DNA of 64,000 nt. Origin: Burkholderia sp. WP9 (GTDB lineage Bacteria > Pseudomonadota > Gammaproteobacteria > Burkholderiales > Burkholderiaceae). Below the pieces are notes generated by a model that saw nothing but the letters and a program-made list of their open reading frames with translations, made no database searches and had not been told where the DNA came from. The position numbers and the translations under genes are program-made. Position 1 is the stretch's first letter. Every line of letters begins with the position of its first letter. The stretch is taken from NCBI RefSeq assembly GCF_900104795.1, contig NZ_FNTG01000001.1:868001-932000 (forward strand). The letters are read 5' to 3'. Positions 12,034 to 21,834 of this stretch are shown here, piece by piece.

Positions 12034-14220
12034 TCAGAACGATTCGTCGGCTGACAGGTAGCGCCATTGCCCAGGCGGCAGCGCGCCCAGCATCACACGG
12101 CCCATGCGCACGCGCTTCAGGCCGATCACTTCGAGGCCGACCAGTTCGCACATGCGGCGAATCTGGCGCTTCTTGCCTTCACGCAGCACAAAACGCAATT
12201 GTTCGCCGTTCTGCCAACTGACCTGCGCGGGTTTGAGCGGCACATCGTCGAGCGAGAGGCCGTGCCGCAGCAGCGCCAGACTTTCCGGCGGGAAGTGGCT
12301 TTCGACGTCGGTGGTGTGCTCGCCGAACGCCACGCGCACGAGATACTCCTTGTCGATTTCCGAATGACCGCCGATCAGCTGCTTCGCGATACGGCCGTCC
12401 TGAGTCAGTACCAGCAAGCCCGTCGAGTCGATATCCAGACGGCCGGCCGGTGCGAGCTGGCGCAAATGCGCGACCGAAAAGCGAATGTCCGAGCGGTCGC
12501 CTTCCCAGCGGTTCTCCGGCGTAACGAGCGTGATGGCCGGTTGATAACCGTCTTCCGCCTGACCGGAGACGAAGCCCACTGTCTTGTGGATCAGCACTGT
12601 CACCTGGCTTGCTTGCGCGGCTTCGGCGGCGGGGTCGATCTCGATACGCTGGTCCGGGCGAACCTTGGTGCCGAGCGTGTCGATGCGCTCGCCGTCCACC
12701 ATCACCCAGCCTTTTTCGATCCACTCGTCGGCTTCGCGGCGCGAACACATACCGAGTTCCGACATCAGCTTGGACAGGCGCAAAGTGCCCGGCGCGTCTT
12801 CGTAATCGCGACGCGGCGTGCGCGGCGTGGCATCGACTTCGGAATCGCGCTCGCTTCGTGCTGCGCCGCGCGGCTTGTCGGCGCGCGCGGGCCGCTCGTC
12901 GCCGAAGCGGCGTCCGGCGGCGGGCAAGGTCTTGTCGAAGCTGCGGGCAGGGCGCTCGGTGCGCTCCGCGCCGCGCGCAGGACGGTCGCCGAATTCGCGT
13001 TTGGCCGGCGCGCGATCGCCGCGCTCGTCGCGCGGAGCGCGTGCCGGACGGTCGGAGCGCTCGCCGTAGCCGCTCTTGACGGGCTTGGCAAAACTGCGTT
13101 CACCGCGTTCGGACGAACCGCGCTCGCCTTCGAAACGACGCGGCGCGCTGTCGTTGCGCGGCCCGCGCTCACCGCCACGGCGCTCTTGCGGAGCGCCACG
13201 GTCGCTGCCGAAGCGCGGACGGTCGGACGCATCGCGCTCACGACGTTCCGGACGATCGCCGCGCGACGAGCCTTCGGACGGACGGCCCGTGCCAGGACGC
13301 GCACCGCTGAACGGGCGGCGTTCGTTATCGTCGCGGCGCGGGGCGCGGTCGCTGGCACCTTCAAACCGACGTGGCGGGCGTTCACCCTCGGTGCGACGGG
13401 GGGCGCGATCGCTGGCACCTTCAAACCGACGTGGGGCGCGTTCACCCTCAGCGCGGCGCGGGGCGCGTTCGCTACGATCACCACTGCCTTCAAACCGGCG
13501 CGGGGCGCGTTCGCCATCGTCGCGACGCGGGGCGCGCTCGCTGCTGCCTTCAAACCGACGCGGTGCACGTTCACCCTCAGCCCTGCGGGGTGCGCGTTCA
13601 CTGCGGTCAGCGCCACCTTCAAAGCGACGCGGTGCACGTTCACCTTCGGTGCGACGGAGTGGGCGTTCGCTGCGGTCAGCACCACCTTCAAACCGACGTG
13701 GCGCGCGCTCTCCCTCGGCGCGGCGCGGGGCACGTTCGCTGCCACCTTCAAAGCGGCGCGGTGCCCGCTCGCCCTCGGTCCTGCGCGGCCCACGTTCGCT
13801 ACGATCACCGCTGCCCTCAAACCGGCGCGGGGCGCGTTCACCATCGTCGCGACGCGGAGCGCGCTCGCCGCTGCCTTCAAACCGGCGCGGCGCACCCGTA
13901 CTGCCGGCGCCTTCGCGGCGCGGCGGCCGATCCGACGCGGCCCGCTGAGTCCCACCGGCCGTCCGCTCGCGCGAAAACGACCCTTCGGCCTTTGCCGGAC
14001 GAGCGCCAGCGCCCGCCGGCTTGCCGCCGGCCGGTCGCTTGCCGCTTCCAGCCGGCGCGCCAGTGCGTTCGCTCCGGGCTCCGCCGATACCCGCCGTCGA
14101 CTCAGAAGGCTTCGGCCCCGCCGGGCGCGTCGGCTTACGCGCCGATGGACTTCCGGTACGGACAGGGGCGCGTTCGGACGAAGCCGGCCGCGGGTGCTTG
14201 GCTGTTAATTTGACTCGCAT
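12034..14220 (-). CDS. rluB: 23S rRNA pseudouridine synthase RluB-type with Arg-rich repeat N-terminus
   Basis: 728 residues, far longer than E. coli RluB (about 290). The conserved enzyme is the last 250 residues. An S4 RNA-binding domain begins near 480 (LRLSKLMSELGMCSRREADE), then the RsuA/RluB catalytic motif GRLDIDSTGLLVLT lies near 590 with the nucleophilic Asp. The enzyme isomerises a uridine in 23S rRNA helix 89 in E. coli. The first about 450 residues are Arg/Glu/Gly/Pro-rich and disordered, with nine tandem copies of a RRFEG..ERAPRR..GERAP unit (about 110-300). Basic extensions occur in Burkholderia homologues, but the repeat number here is notable. The start lies seven bases after the glnD stop. 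Confidence 0.9.
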   Translation of the reverse strand: MRVKLTAKHPRPASSERAPVRTGSPSARKPTRPAGPKPSESTAGIGGARSERTGAPAGSGKRPAGGKPAGAGARPAKAEGSFSRERTAGGTQRAASDRPPRREGAGSTGAPRRFEGSGERAPRRDDGERAPRRFEGSGDRSERGPRRTEGERAPRRFEGGSERAPRRAEGERAPRRFEGGADRSERPLRRTEGERAPRRFEGGADRSERAPRRAEGERAPRRFEGSSERAPRRDDGERAPRRFEGSGDRSERAPRRAEGERAPRRFEGASDRAPRRTEGERPPRRFEGASDRAPRRDDNERRPFSGARPGTGRPSEGSSRGDRPERRERDASDRPRFGSDRGAPQERRGGERGPRNDSAPRRFEGERGSSERGERSFAKPVKSGYGERSDRPARAPRDERGDRAPAKREFGDRPARGAERTERPARSFDKTLPAAGRRFGDERPARADKPRGAARSERDSEVDATPRTPRRDYEDAPGTLRLSKLMSELGMCSRREADEWIEKGWVMVDGERIDTLGTKVRPDQRIEIDPAAEAAQASQVTVLIHKTVGFVSGQAEDGYQPAITLVTPENRWEGDRSDIRFSVAHLRQLAPAGRLDIDSTGLLVLTQDGRIAKQLIGGHSEIDKEYLVRVAFGEHTTDVESHFPPESLALLRHGLSLDDVPLKPAQVSWQNGEQLRFVLREGKKRQIRRMCELVGLEVIGLKRVRMGRVMLGALPPGQWRYLSADESF
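13335..13905 (-). repeat. tandem repeat array inside rluB
   Basis: Nine in-frame copies of a 60- or 69-base unit encoding RRFEGxSERAPRRxxGERAP, with or without an extra DRS. Units differ by a few bases, so it is a diverged minisatellite kept in frame. A tenth RRFEG stands apart further towards the C-terminal side. Boundaries are approximate. Confidence 0.85.
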
Positions 14221-14226
14221 GAAATC

Positions 14227-16806
14227 TCACACTGCAATCGCGCGCAGCAGTTCGGTCTCGACCTGAATTTGCAGGCGGCTGTCAGACAGGCCGCGTCCAT
14301 CAAGCAGGAACACGTCTTCGACGCGTTCGCCGAGCGTATTGATCCGCGCCGAAGCGACGCCGACCCGATGCTCGGCCAGCACGCGCGCAATCGAATAAAG
14401 AAGGCCTGGCCGGTCGTTCGCCGACACGGACAGGATGTAATATTGGCCGCGCTCGTCGGCCCGAAGATCGACGCGCGGCGTAACAGGGAAGGTCCGCGAC
14501 AGCCGTGACAGACGGCCTTTCGACGGTCCCGGAAGCAGGGTGCCGTCACCCGTGAGGCGAGCGGTCAGTTCCTGTTCGACCAGATTGGCAATATCGCGAT
14601 AATGCACGTCTTCTTCGGTATGCGCGACGAGGAAATTATCGAGCGCGTAACCGTGACGGGTCGTGCTGACCCGCGCATCGAGCACCGACAAGCCATTGCG
14701 GTCGAAATACGCGCAAATGCCGGCGAACAGATCGGGCTGATCCTTCACATAGACCAGCACCTGAAGCGCCTCGCCGATCGGCGACGGACGGGCCCGCACG
14801 ATCGGCGTCGGCGTTTCGACATGGCGATACAGCACACGTGTTTGCCACGCGATATCCGCCGCGTCGTGACGCAGGAAATAGCCGATGTCGAGCTTGTCCC
14901 ATAGCGCCCTCTGCGCACCTTCCGGCACGGTTTCGAGGCGCAGCAGCGCAAGCGCTTCTTCCTGCCGGGACTTCAGTTCCGAATGCGCATCCGGGCGTGC
15001 GCCGCCGAGTACGGAGAGGGTGGCGCGGTACAGATCTTCGAGCAGCTTGCCTTTCCACGTGTTCCAGACTTTCGGACTGGTGCCGCGGATGTCGGCCACG
15101 GTCAGCAGGTAGAGCGCCGTGAGGCGGCGCTCGGTGCCGACCAGTTCGGCAAATCGCTTGATGACTTCCGGGTCGCTCGTATCCTGCTTCTGAGCGACCT
15201 GGCTCATGGTCAGATGCTGCTGGACCAGCCACACGACGAGTTCGCCGTCGTCGCCGAGAATGCCGTGATTGCGGCAGAAGCGCCGCGCGTCGGCCATGCC
15301 GAGCGTGGAATGGTCGCCGCCGCGGCCTTTGGCGATGTCGTGAAACAGCGCCGCCACGTACAGCACCCACGGCCGGTCAAAGTTGGCGATCAGCTGGCTG
15401 CAGAACGGATATTCGTGCGCGTGCTCGGCCACGGCGAAGCGCCGCAGATTGCGCAGCACCATCAGAATGTGCTGGTCGACGGTGTAGACGTGATACAGAT
15501 CGTGCTGCATCTGCCCGACAATGCGCCGGAAGTTGAGCAGATAGCGCCCCAGTACGCTGGTCTGGTTCATCAGGCGCAGTGCGTGCGTGATGCCGGCCGG
15601 CTGCTTCAGGATGTCCATGAAGAGGCGCCGGTTTTCCGGGTCCCGCCGCCAATGCTGATCCATCACGTCGCGGGCGTTGTAGATCGCGCGCAGGGTGCGC
15701 GCCGACAGGCCTTTTACGCCGGGCGTCTGTTCGTACAGCAGGAAAGCCTCGAGGATCGCGTTCGGCTCGCGCTGGAACACGTCGTCGCTGGCGATTTCCA
15801 GCATGCCCTGCTTCTCGACGAAGCGGTCCGACAGCACACGCGTGACGCCGCTCGTGCTGGGAAAGAGTTGCGCCTCGATGTTCTGGATCAGGATCGTGGC
15901 GAGTTGCGTGACAGCCTTGGCAGACCAGTAGTAGCGGCGCATGAGCTGTTCGCTCGCGCGCTTGGTGGCGGTCGGCTTGTAGCCGAAGCTCTCCGCCACC
16001 GCCGTTTGCAGGTCGAACACCATGATGTCCTGACGACGCCCGGCGATCACATGCAGCCGCGCACGCAGCGCTTTCAGGAAACTCTCGTTGCGGCGCAGTT
16101 CGCGCGCCTCGCGCTCGGTGATCAGGCCGCGCGCTTCGAGTTCGCGCCAGCTGCTGCCGAAACCGGCCGCCTGGGTGATCCACAGAATCAGTTGCAGATC
16201 GCGCAGGCCGCCCGGGCTCTCCTTGATGTTGGGTTCGAGCGAGTAAGGCGTGTCCTGGAATTTGGCGTGGCGCTGGCGCATTTCCAGCACTTTGGCCTGG
16301 AAGAAGGCTTTGGGGTCGAGCGCGTCGCGGTAACGCTTCGCGAAGTCGTCGAACAACTCCGCGCTGCCGGTTATGCGCCGTGCTTCGAGCAGCGAGGTGC
16401 GCACCGTGACGTCGTTGGCGGCTTCATCGAGGCATTGCGACACGCTGCGTACGCTGCTGCCCAGTTCGAGCCCCAAATCCCAGGCGAGACTGATAAAGCG
16501 TTCGATGCGGGCTTCCAGATGCCCGATCGGCGCGTCGGGCAGCAACACCAGAATGTCGATGTCGGAGTGCGGCGCCAGTTCGCCGCGCCCGTAGCCGCCC
16601 ACCGCCAGCAAGGCCAGCTCGGGCGGCAGGTCGCAGGTGTTCCAGACGGCGCTCAGGGAATCGTCGGTGGCGCGCGCGAGCGAGGCCATCAGCGCCTCGA
16701 CGTTGGTGGCCGTCCTGAAGCGTTCCAGCAGTTGGGCTTTGGCCACTTTGTACTCCGCCTTGAGCGACCTGGCAGGGGATTGGGCGAGGGCTGGAACACT
16801 ACTCAT
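14227..16806 (-). CDS. glnD: bifunctional uridylyltransferase/uridylyl-removing enzyme
   Basis: 859 residues, the normal GlnD size. It modifies PII proteins (GlnB/GlnK) according to glutamine level and so controls glutamine synthetase and nitrogen assimilation. In order: nucleotidyltransferase domain with [17 protein letters not shown] near 69-87; HD domain with [13 protein letters not shown] near 489-500 (UMP removal); two C-terminal ACT domains near 679 and 789 for glutamine sensing. The ATG at 16806 begins MSSVPALAQ; the frame stays open upstream through map, but that is the antisense-like product of GC content and not coding. It lies 29 bases downstream of map. Confidence 0.97.
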   Translation of the reverse strand: MSSVPALAQSPARSLKAEYKVAKAQLLERFRTATNVEALMASLARATDDSLSAVWNTCDLPPELALLAVGGYGRGELAPHSDIDILVLLPDAPIGHLEARIERFISLAWDLGLELGSSVRSVSQCLDEAANDVTVRTSLLEARRITGSAELFDDFAKRYRDALDPKAFFQAKVLEMRQRHAKFQDTPYSLEPNIKESPGGLRDLQLILWITQAAGFGSSWRELEARGLITEREARELRRNESFLKALRARLHVIAGRRQDIMVFDLQTAVAESFGYKPTATKRASEQLMRRYYWSAKAVTQLATILIQNIEAQLFPSTSGVTRVLSDRFVEKQGMLEIASDDVFQREPNAILEAFLLYEQTPGVKGLSARTLRAIYNARDVMDQHWRRDPENRRLFMDILKQPAGITHALRLMNQTSVLGRYLLNFRRIVGQMQHDLYHVYTVDQHILMVLRNLRRFAVAEHAHEYPFCSQLIANFDRPWVLYVAALFHDIAKGRGGDHSTLGMADARRFCRNHGILGDDGELVVWLVQQHLTMSQVAQKQDTSDPEVIKRFAELVGTERRLTALYLLTVADIRGTSPKVWNTWKGKLLEDLYRATLSVLGGARPDAHSELKSRQEEALALLRLETVPEGAQRALWDKLDIGYFLRHDAADIAWQTRVLYRHVETPTPIVRARPSPIGEALQVLVYVKDQPDLFAGICAYFDRNGLSVLDARVSTTRHGYALDNFLVAHTEEDVHYRDIANLVEQELTARLTGDGTLLPGPSKGRLSRLSRTFPVTPRVDLRADERGQYYILSVSANDRPGLLYSIARVLAEHRVGVASARINTLGERVEDVFLLDGRGLSDSRLQIQVETELLRAIAV

Positions 16807-16835
16807 TGGCAGGCGGCGGTGGGTTCGGAAGTCAG

Positions 16836-17645
16836 TCAGGCGGTGGCCGCGACGATCGGCGGACGCGCGGGCGTGCCGGCCGAAACGGTCAGCACGTCGT
16901 AGCCGGTTTCGGTGACGAGCACGGTATGCTCCCACTGCGCCGACAGGCTGCGGTCTTTCGTTTTGACGGTCCACTGGTCCGGCATGGTGCGGATGTCGCG
17001 GCGGCCGGCATTGATCATCGGCTCGATCGTGAAGATCATGCCGGTTTGCAGCTCGAGCCCGGTGCCGGGGCGGCCGTAGTGCAGGATCTGCGGGTCCTCG
17101 TGGAACACCGTGCCGATGCCGTGACCGCAATATTCGCGCACCACGCTGTAGCCCTGGCCTTCCGCATGTTTCTGGATCGCATAGCCGATGTCGCCGAGAT
17201 GGGCGCCCGGACGCACCTGGTCGATGCCGAGCCACATGCATTCGAAGGTGGTCTGAACCAGACGTTTGGCCAGGATCGAGCCTTCGCCGACGATGAACAT
17301 GCGGCTGGTGTCGCCGAAATAGCCTTCCTTGATGACGGTGACGTCGATATTCAGCGCGTCGCCGTTCTTCAAGGTCTTGTCGCCCGGAATGCCGTGGCAG
17401 ATCACGTCGTTGACGGAAATGCAGGTGGCTTTCGGGTAGGGCGGGTAGCCGGGCGGCTGATAGTTCAGCGGCGCCGGAATCGTGCCCTGTTCCTTCAGCA
17501 TGTATTCGTGGCACAGGCGGTCGAGTTCGCCAGTGGTGATGCCCGCCGTGACGAACGGCGTGATGTAGTCGAGCACTTCGCTCGCGAGTTTGCAAGCGAC
17601 GCGCATCTGCGCGATATCGTGTTCGTTTTTGAGCGTAATAGCCAT
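16836..17645 (-). CDS. map: methionine aminopeptidase, type I
   Basis: 269 residues. It removes the initiator methionine co-translationally. The five metal ligands of the pita-bread fold are in place: Asp pair around 101 and 112 ([12 protein letters not shown]), His near 175 (CGHGIG), Glu near 205 (TIEP) and Glu near 236 (EHTVLV). The conserved His before the second loop (HEDP) is present. It is the first gene of a minus-strand unit with glnD and probably rluB. In many Burkholderiales map lies divergent to rpsB, as here, so nascent chain processing is next to ribosomal protein genes. Confidence 0.97.
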   Translation of the reverse strand: MAITLKNEHDIAQMRVACKLASEVLDYITPFVTAGITTGELDRLCHEYMLKEQGTIPAPLNYQPPGYPPYPKATCISVNDVICHGIPGDKTLKNGDALNIDVTVIKEGYFGDTSRMFIVGEGSILAKRLVQTTFECMWLGIDQVRPGAHLGDIGYAIQKHAEGQGYSVVREYCGHGIGTVFHEDPQILHYGRPGTGLELQTGMIFTIEPMINAGRRDIRTMPDQWTVKTKDRSLSAQWEHTVLVTETGYDVLTVSAGTPARPPIVAATA

Positions 17646-17955
17646 GAGTCGGGCCTGAAATGCGATTTATTGCGAGATTATCGCACCATATTCCTGCCGC
17701 CGCAGGCTTTTGCGACGGGAGTGACGCCTGTCGAGGGCTCGTGCGCGAGTCCCTGAGGTGGTCCCTGAGGTGGTCCATTGAGCAGGCGGCTTTCGCCGCG
17801 GTGGCGCAATGCCGCTCAGTGTCGAAGGCGCGCCGCAGTCGGCATTGCACCATGCCAGGGCGGGTTGGGTCGGCTGGCTCGGGCTGGTCGATCGGGGGCG
17901 GGCGGCGAGTACGCGGGTGCAACCGGCGGCGTCAGACAGGAGCTACCGGAGCAGG
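17646..17955. other. intergenic region between divergent map and rpsB
   Basis: About 310 bases with no credible gene. The stretch just after 17750 has the short direct repeat GGTCCCTGAGGTGGTCC. It must hold the map promoter, but no clear consensus was recognised. Confidence 0.5.
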
Positions 17956-17985
17956 TTGAGTCGTGCAATAGTCGCGTGCTATAAT
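17956..17985 (+). promoter_or_regulatory. sigma70 promoter for rpsB-tsf
   Basis: -35 TTGAGT (17956-17961), an 18-base spacer, and a perfect -10 TATAAT (17980-17985). The predicted start near 17992 gives a leader of about 238 bases before rpsB, long for a ribosomal gene. Confidence 0.75.
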
Positions 17986-18020
17986 CTTTGGCTAAGTCGA
18001 TCTCTGTCTTGCTTTATTGC

Positions 18021-18095
18021 TTCATATGGTCTCCATGTGAGTGAAAAGTTTGGCGGGAGCGGCTTCTCATGGCGCTGGTTGCCTGCGCTATGAGG
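18021..18095 (+). promoter_or_regulatory. structured rpsB leader RNA (two hairpins)
   Basis: Hairpin 1 pairs 18022-18029 with 18033-18040 and contains one G-U pair. Hairpin 2 pairs 18065-18075 with 18085-18095, ten or eleven pairs including G-U pairs and a nine-base loop. G-U pairs favour RNA structure over a DNA palindrome. E. coli rpsB-tsf is autoregulated by S2 through its leader; a similar role here is an inference. Confidence 0.45.
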
Positions 18096-18229
18096 TAGTA
18101 AAGCATGACAAGGCAGCAGACTCGCAAGCCGGCGCACCCAGGGTGTCCGTCGCGTTCAGCCAGATAGATGAAATGGCGGCGCGGCCGATACGGCAGCCGG
18201 CTTAAGACCCAACCCTCGCGGAGATTTTC

Positions 18230-18982
18230 ATGGCAGTTACCATGCGTCAAATGCTGGAAGCCGGTGTCCACTTCGGTCACCAAACGCGCTTCTGGAACCC
18301 GAAGATGGCCCCGTTCATTTTCGGTCATCGCAACAAGATTCACATCATCAACCTCGAAAAGACGCTGCCGATGTACAACGACGCGCTGAAGTACGCGCGT
18401 CAACTGGCAGCGAACCGCGGCACGATCCTGTTCGTTGGCACGAAGCGTCAATCGCGCGACACCATCGCTGAAGAAGCACAACGCGCTGGTATGCCGTACG
18501 TCAATGCTCGCTGGCTCGGCGGCATGCTGACCAACTTCAAGACGCTGAAGGTATCGATCAAGCGCCTGAAGGACATGGAAGCGGCGCTGGAAGCAGGCGA
18601 AACCGAACGCATGAGCAAGAAGGAAGCGCTCCTGTTCGAACGCGAAATGGCCAAGCTGCAAAAGTCGATCGGCGGCGTGAAGGACATGGGCGGCATTCCG
18701 GACGCGATCTTCGTGGTCGACGTCGGCTACCACAAGATTGCCGTGACCGAAGCCAACAAGCTCGGCATTCCGGTCATCGCCGTGGTCGACACGAACCACT
18801 CGCCGGAAGGCATCGACTACGTGATCCCGGGTAACGACGACGCCTCGAAGGCTGTCGCTCTGTACACGGCTGGCGTGGCTGACGCGATCGTTGAAGGCCG
18901 TGCGAACGCGGTCAACGAAGTGGTGCAGGCTGCACGTGGTGGCGACGGCGACGAGTTCGTCGAGGTCAACGCGGAAGCGTAA
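18230..18982 (+). CDS. rpsB: 30S ribosomal protein S2
   Basis: 250 residues, standard S2 length. The N-terminus [20 protein letters not shown] and the [19 protein letters not shown] segment are diagnostic. S2 joins the 30S subunit late and is needed for binding of S1 and mRNA. A GGAG ribosome-binding site precedes the ATG. Strong codon bias (AAG, CTG, CGT) fits high expression. It is followed by a strong terminator and then tsf, so part of the transcription is expected to stop after rpsB, giving more S2 than EF-Ts. Confidence 0.99.
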   Translation: MAVTMRQMLEAGVHFGHQTRFWNPKMAPFIFGHRNKIHIINLEKTLPMYNDALKYARQLAANRGTILFVGTKRQSRDTIAEEAQRAGMPYVNARWLGGMLTNFKTLKVSIKRLKDMEAALEAGETERMSKKEALLFEREMAKLQKSIGGVKDMGGIPDAIFVVDVGYHKIAVTEANKLGIPVIAVVDTNHSPEGIDYVIPGNDDASKAVALYTAGVADAIVEGRANAVNEVVQAARGGDGDEFVEVNAEA

Positions 18983-19000
18983 AGCTGCCCCGTGTCCGGC

Positions 19001-19034
19001 AAAAAAGGGGGCTTTCTACAGGCCCCCTTTTTTT
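19001..19034 (+). terminator. terminator/attenuator between rpsB and tsf
   Basis: Stem 19001-19012 with 19022-19033 (six A, five G, one C paired with G, five C and a T run), loop of nine bases, ending in seven T. A textbook intrinsic terminator placed inside the rpsB-tsf unit. Confidence 0.85.
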
Positions 19035-19187
19035 AAGCCGCGATATTGTAGTAGGGTGCGGCCGGCAGTCTTCCGAGCGGTGCCCAGGCGTTGTCCGTAA
19101 AAAAGTACGCGCAACGCTGAAACGAATTCTTGCCGCCGGCATCGAAATGCGGGCGGCGTGTGACAGACGGAACTCAAGGAGCAAATG

Positions 19188-20069
19188 ATGGCGGCAATTA
19201 CCGCAAGCATGGTTGCAGAACTGCGCGCAAAGACCGACGCGCCGATGATGGAATGCAAGAAGGCGCTGACGGAAGCCGACGGCGACATGGCGCGCGCTGA
19301 AGAGCTGCTGCGCGTGAAGCTGGGCAACAAGGCCAGCAAGGCAGCGTCGCGCGTGACGGCTGAAGGCGTGGTCGCATCGTTCATCGGCGGCAATGCAGGT
19401 TCGCTGGTCGAGCTGAACTGCGAAACCGACTTCGTTTCGAAGAACGACGACTTCCTGGCTTTCTCGAAGAAGGTCGCTGAGCTGGTCGCTACGCAAAACC
19501 CGGCTGACGTCGCTGCTTTGTCGGCACTGCCGCTGGACGGCTCGACGGTCGACGCAGTGCGTCTCGCGCTGGTCGGCAAGATCGGCGAAAACCTGTCGAT
19601 CCGCCGTTTCGTGCGCTTCGACACCGCCAACAAGCTGGCAGCGTACCTGCACGGCACGCGTATCGGCGTGCTGGTCGAGTACACGGGCGCGGACGAGCAG
19701 GTCGGCAAGGACGTGGCAATGCACATCGCCGCAATGAAGCCGGTTTCGCTGTCGTCGGACGACGTGCCGGCGGATCTGATCGCCAAGGAACGCAGCATTG
19801 CTGAACAGAAGGCCGCCGAATCGGGCAAGCCGGCTGAAATCGTCGCCAAGATGGTCGACGGCAGCGTGCAGAAGTACCTGAAGGAAGTGTCGCTGCTGAA
19901 CCAGACGTTCGTTAAGAACGACAAGCAGACGATCGAACAGATGCTGAAGGCCGGCAACGCGAGCGTGCAGAAGTTCGCACTGTTCGTGGTCGGCGAAGGC
20001 ATCGAGAAGAAGCAGGACGACTTCGCAGCTGAAGTGGCCGCTCAAGTCGCTGCTGCAAAGCAACAATAA
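19188..20069 (+). CDS. tsf: translation elongation factor Ts
   Basis: 293 residues. EF-Ts is the nucleotide exchange factor for EF-Tu. The family N-terminus [20 protein letters not shown] with [12 protein letters not shown] is clear. Two ATGs are adjacent (19185 and 19188). The second is preferred because it begins the family sequence and sits six bases after AAGGAG (19176-19181), while the first is only three bases away. The N-terminal UBA-like domain (1-55) is followed by the core dimerisation domains with [10 protein letters not shown] near 80. It belongs to the rpsB-tsf-pyrH-frr cluster found in most bacteria. Confidence 0.98.
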   Translation: MAAITASMVAELRAKTDAPMMECKKALTEADGDMARAEELLRVKLGNKASKAASRVTAEGVVASFIGGNAGSLVELNCETDFVSKNDDFLAFSKKVAELVATQNPADVAALSALPLDGSTVDAVRLALVGKIGENLSIRRFVRFDTANKLAAYLHGTRIGVLVEYTGADEQVGKDVAMHIAAMKPVSLSSDDVPADLIAKERSIAEQKAAESGKPAEIVAKMVDGSVQKYLKEVSLLNQTFVKNDKQTIEQMLKAGNASVQKFALFVVGEGIEKKQDDFAAEVAAQVAAAKQQ

Positions 20070-20103
20070 GTCGCACCCAAGCATCACTGTTGTATCGTTG
20101 GAC

Positions 20104-20130
20104 CCGCGGCAGAGCAAGACTTTGCCGCGG
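20104..20130 (+). other. hairpin between tsf and pyrH
   Basis: Perfect 8-bp stem 20104-20111 / 20123-20130 with an 11-base loop and no T run afterwards. It may be an mRNA-stabilising or processing structure at the tsf 3' end. Function not known. Confidence 0.4.
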
Positions 20131-20290
20131 TCGGCAGCGCCGCAAGGCTGCGCGCGGGTTGACCCTCGTGGCGCAGCCGCCGCTGGCGAACCCCAGGGTT
20201 CGTCAATTTGGCGACGCTTGCCCGAATCAGCATTTCACCCCTACATTAGTCCCTTGTTGTTGCCCTGTTCTGCGCGATCTGGATACCCCT

Positions 20291-21004
20291 ATGCCCACTG
20301 CCTATAAACGCGTCCTGCTCAAACTCTCCGGTGAAGCTCTGATGGGCGACGATGCCTTTGGCATCAATCGCGCGACCATCGAACGAATGGTGGCGGACGT
20401 GGCCGAAGTGGTCCGTCTCGGAACGCAGCTGGCCGTGGTGATCGGCGGCGGCAATATTTTCCGCGGCGTCGCAGGCGGCGCGGCGGGTATGGATCGCGCC
20501 ACGGCCGACTACATGGGCATGCTGGCCACCATGATGAACGCCCTGGCGCTGCAGGACGCCATGCGCCACGCCGGTATCGAGGCGCGCGTGCAATCGGCGC
20601 TGCGCATGGACCAGGTGGTCGAGCCGTACATCCGGCCCCGCGCGATTCGCCAGCTCGAAGAAGGCAAAGTCGTGATTTTCGCGGCCGGCACCGGCAACCC
20701 GTTCTTCACGACCGACACGGCCGCAGCGCTGCGCGGCTCGGAAATTGGCGCGGAAGTCGTGCTGAAAGCAACGAAGGTGGACGGCGTCTACTCCGCCGAC
20801 CCGAAGAAAGACCCGAGCGCGACCCGTTACACCACGATCAGCTTCGACGAGGCAATCGGCCGCAATCTGCAGGTCATGGACGCCACGGCGTTCGCACTGT
20901 GCCGCGACCAGAAGCTGCCGATCCGGGTGTTTTCGATCGTCAAGCCGGGCGCGCTCAAGCGCATCGTACAAGGTGAGGACGAAGGCACTCTCGTCCACGT
21001 GTAA
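20291..21004 (+). CDS. pyrH: UMP kinase
   Basis: 237 residues. The hexameric bacterial UMP kinase of the amino-acid-kinase fold makes UDP from UMP and is regulated by GTP and UTP. It has the Lys-rich N-terminus [15 protein letters not shown], the glycine loop GGGNIFRG and the segment [19 protein letters not shown]. The ATG at 20291 starts the family sequence; the open frame extends 201 bases further upstream without similarity. UDP supplies nucleic acids and UDP-GlcNAc, the substrate of the lpxA-lpxD-lpxB enzymes encoded downstream. Confidence 0.97.
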   Translation: MPTAYKRVLLKLSGEALMGDDAFGINRATIERMVADVAEVVRLGTQLAVVIGGGNIFRGVAGGAAGMDRATADYMGMLATMMNALALQDAMRHAGIEARVQSALRMDQVVEPYIRPRAIRQLEEGKVVIFAAGTGNPFFTTDTAAALRGSEIGAEVVLKATKVDGVYSADPKKDPSATRYTTISFDEAIGRNLQVMDATAFALCRDQKLPIRVFSIVKPGALKRIVQGEDEGTLVHV

Positions 21005-21104
21005 ACTCTCGTTCACATAACGTGGGCTTTGACGCGAGCCCGGGTCGCCGCATCTTGCGCGCGCTGGCCGGCTCGCACCGTTTTGAAGGTTCGGAGGTTT
21101 AAAA

Positions 21105-21665
21105 ATGTCTGTGGCTGATATCCGAAAGGGCGCTGAACAAAAGATGCAGCGCTCCATCGACGCGTTCAAGAACGACCTGTCGAAGATCCGCACGGGCCGT
21201 GCGCATACGGGCCTGCTGGATCACATCCAGTGCGATTACTACGGTTCGCCGGTGCCGATTTCACAAGTCGCGAACCTGACGCTGATCGACGCCCGCACGA
21301 TTGGCGTGCAGCCGTGGGAAAAGAAGATGGTTCAGGTCGTCGAAAAGGCGATCCGCGAGTCGGACCTCGGCCTGAACCCGGCCACGCAAGGCGACGTGAT
21401 TCGCGTGCCGATGCCCGCGTTGACCGAAGAGCGCCGCCGCGAACTGACCAAAGTGGTCAAGAGCGAAGCGGAAACGGCCAAGGTCGCCGTGCGCAATTTG
21501 CGCCGTGATGCAAACGAGCAACTGAAAAAGCTCGTGAAGGACAAAGAAATTTCGGAAGACGACGAGCGTCGTGCCGGTGACGACGTTCAGAAGCTGACGG
21601 ACAAGTTCGTTGCCGAAATCGACAAACTCGTCGTGACGAAAGAAGCCGAGATCATGACGGTCTGA
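21105..21665 (+). CDS. frr: ribosome recycling factor
   Basis: 186 residues, exact family length. RRF with EF-G splits the post-termination ribosome. The N-terminus [20 protein letters not shown] and the conserved [15 protein letters not shown] loop near 26-40 fit, as does the [16 protein letters not shown] motif (here [12 protein letters not shown]) near 103-114. GGAGG lies just before the ATG. It is the last translation gene of the cluster; uppS follows after a 169-base gap with a composite hairpin. Confidence 0.98.
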
Positions 21666-21693
21666 GGCCGGTCGCCTCTCAGAAAAACGCCGG

Positions 21694-21753
21694 GCCGCCC
21701 CAGGTTTTCCGCCCCGCAGGACATCCCCTTCGGGGATTGCCCCCTCGGGCGGC
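21694..21753 (+). repeat. composite hairpin between frr and uppS
   Basis: An outer 7-bp GC stem (21694-21700 with 21747-21753) encloses a tight hairpin 21723-21728 / 21732-21737 with a three-base loop. CCCCTTCGGGG-type elements recur between genes in Burkholderiales, so this may be a dispersed intergenic repeat; it could also act as a partial terminator. Confidence 0.5.
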
Positions 21754-21834
21754 TGGTGTGAAGCGCCAGGTTTGGGGGCACTCGGTACTTTCAGGGTTTC
21801 CACTTCTTTATTTGCAGTCACTGTCCCGACGGCC

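Noticed and set aside
13335..13905. Considered as a CRISPR array because of regular repeats
   Set aside because: Repeats are directly joined, in frame and protein-coding, with no spacers.
12067..14208. 713-residue open frame opposite rluB, with a repetitive composition
   Set aside because: Mirror of the Arg-rich repeat codons. No ribosome-binding site or domain, and the sense gene is the conserved enzyme.
16807..17922. Upstream extension of the glnD frame through map
   Set aside because: The frame is open by composition only. GlnD begins at MSSVPALAQ, and map occupies this DNA with all its metal ligands.
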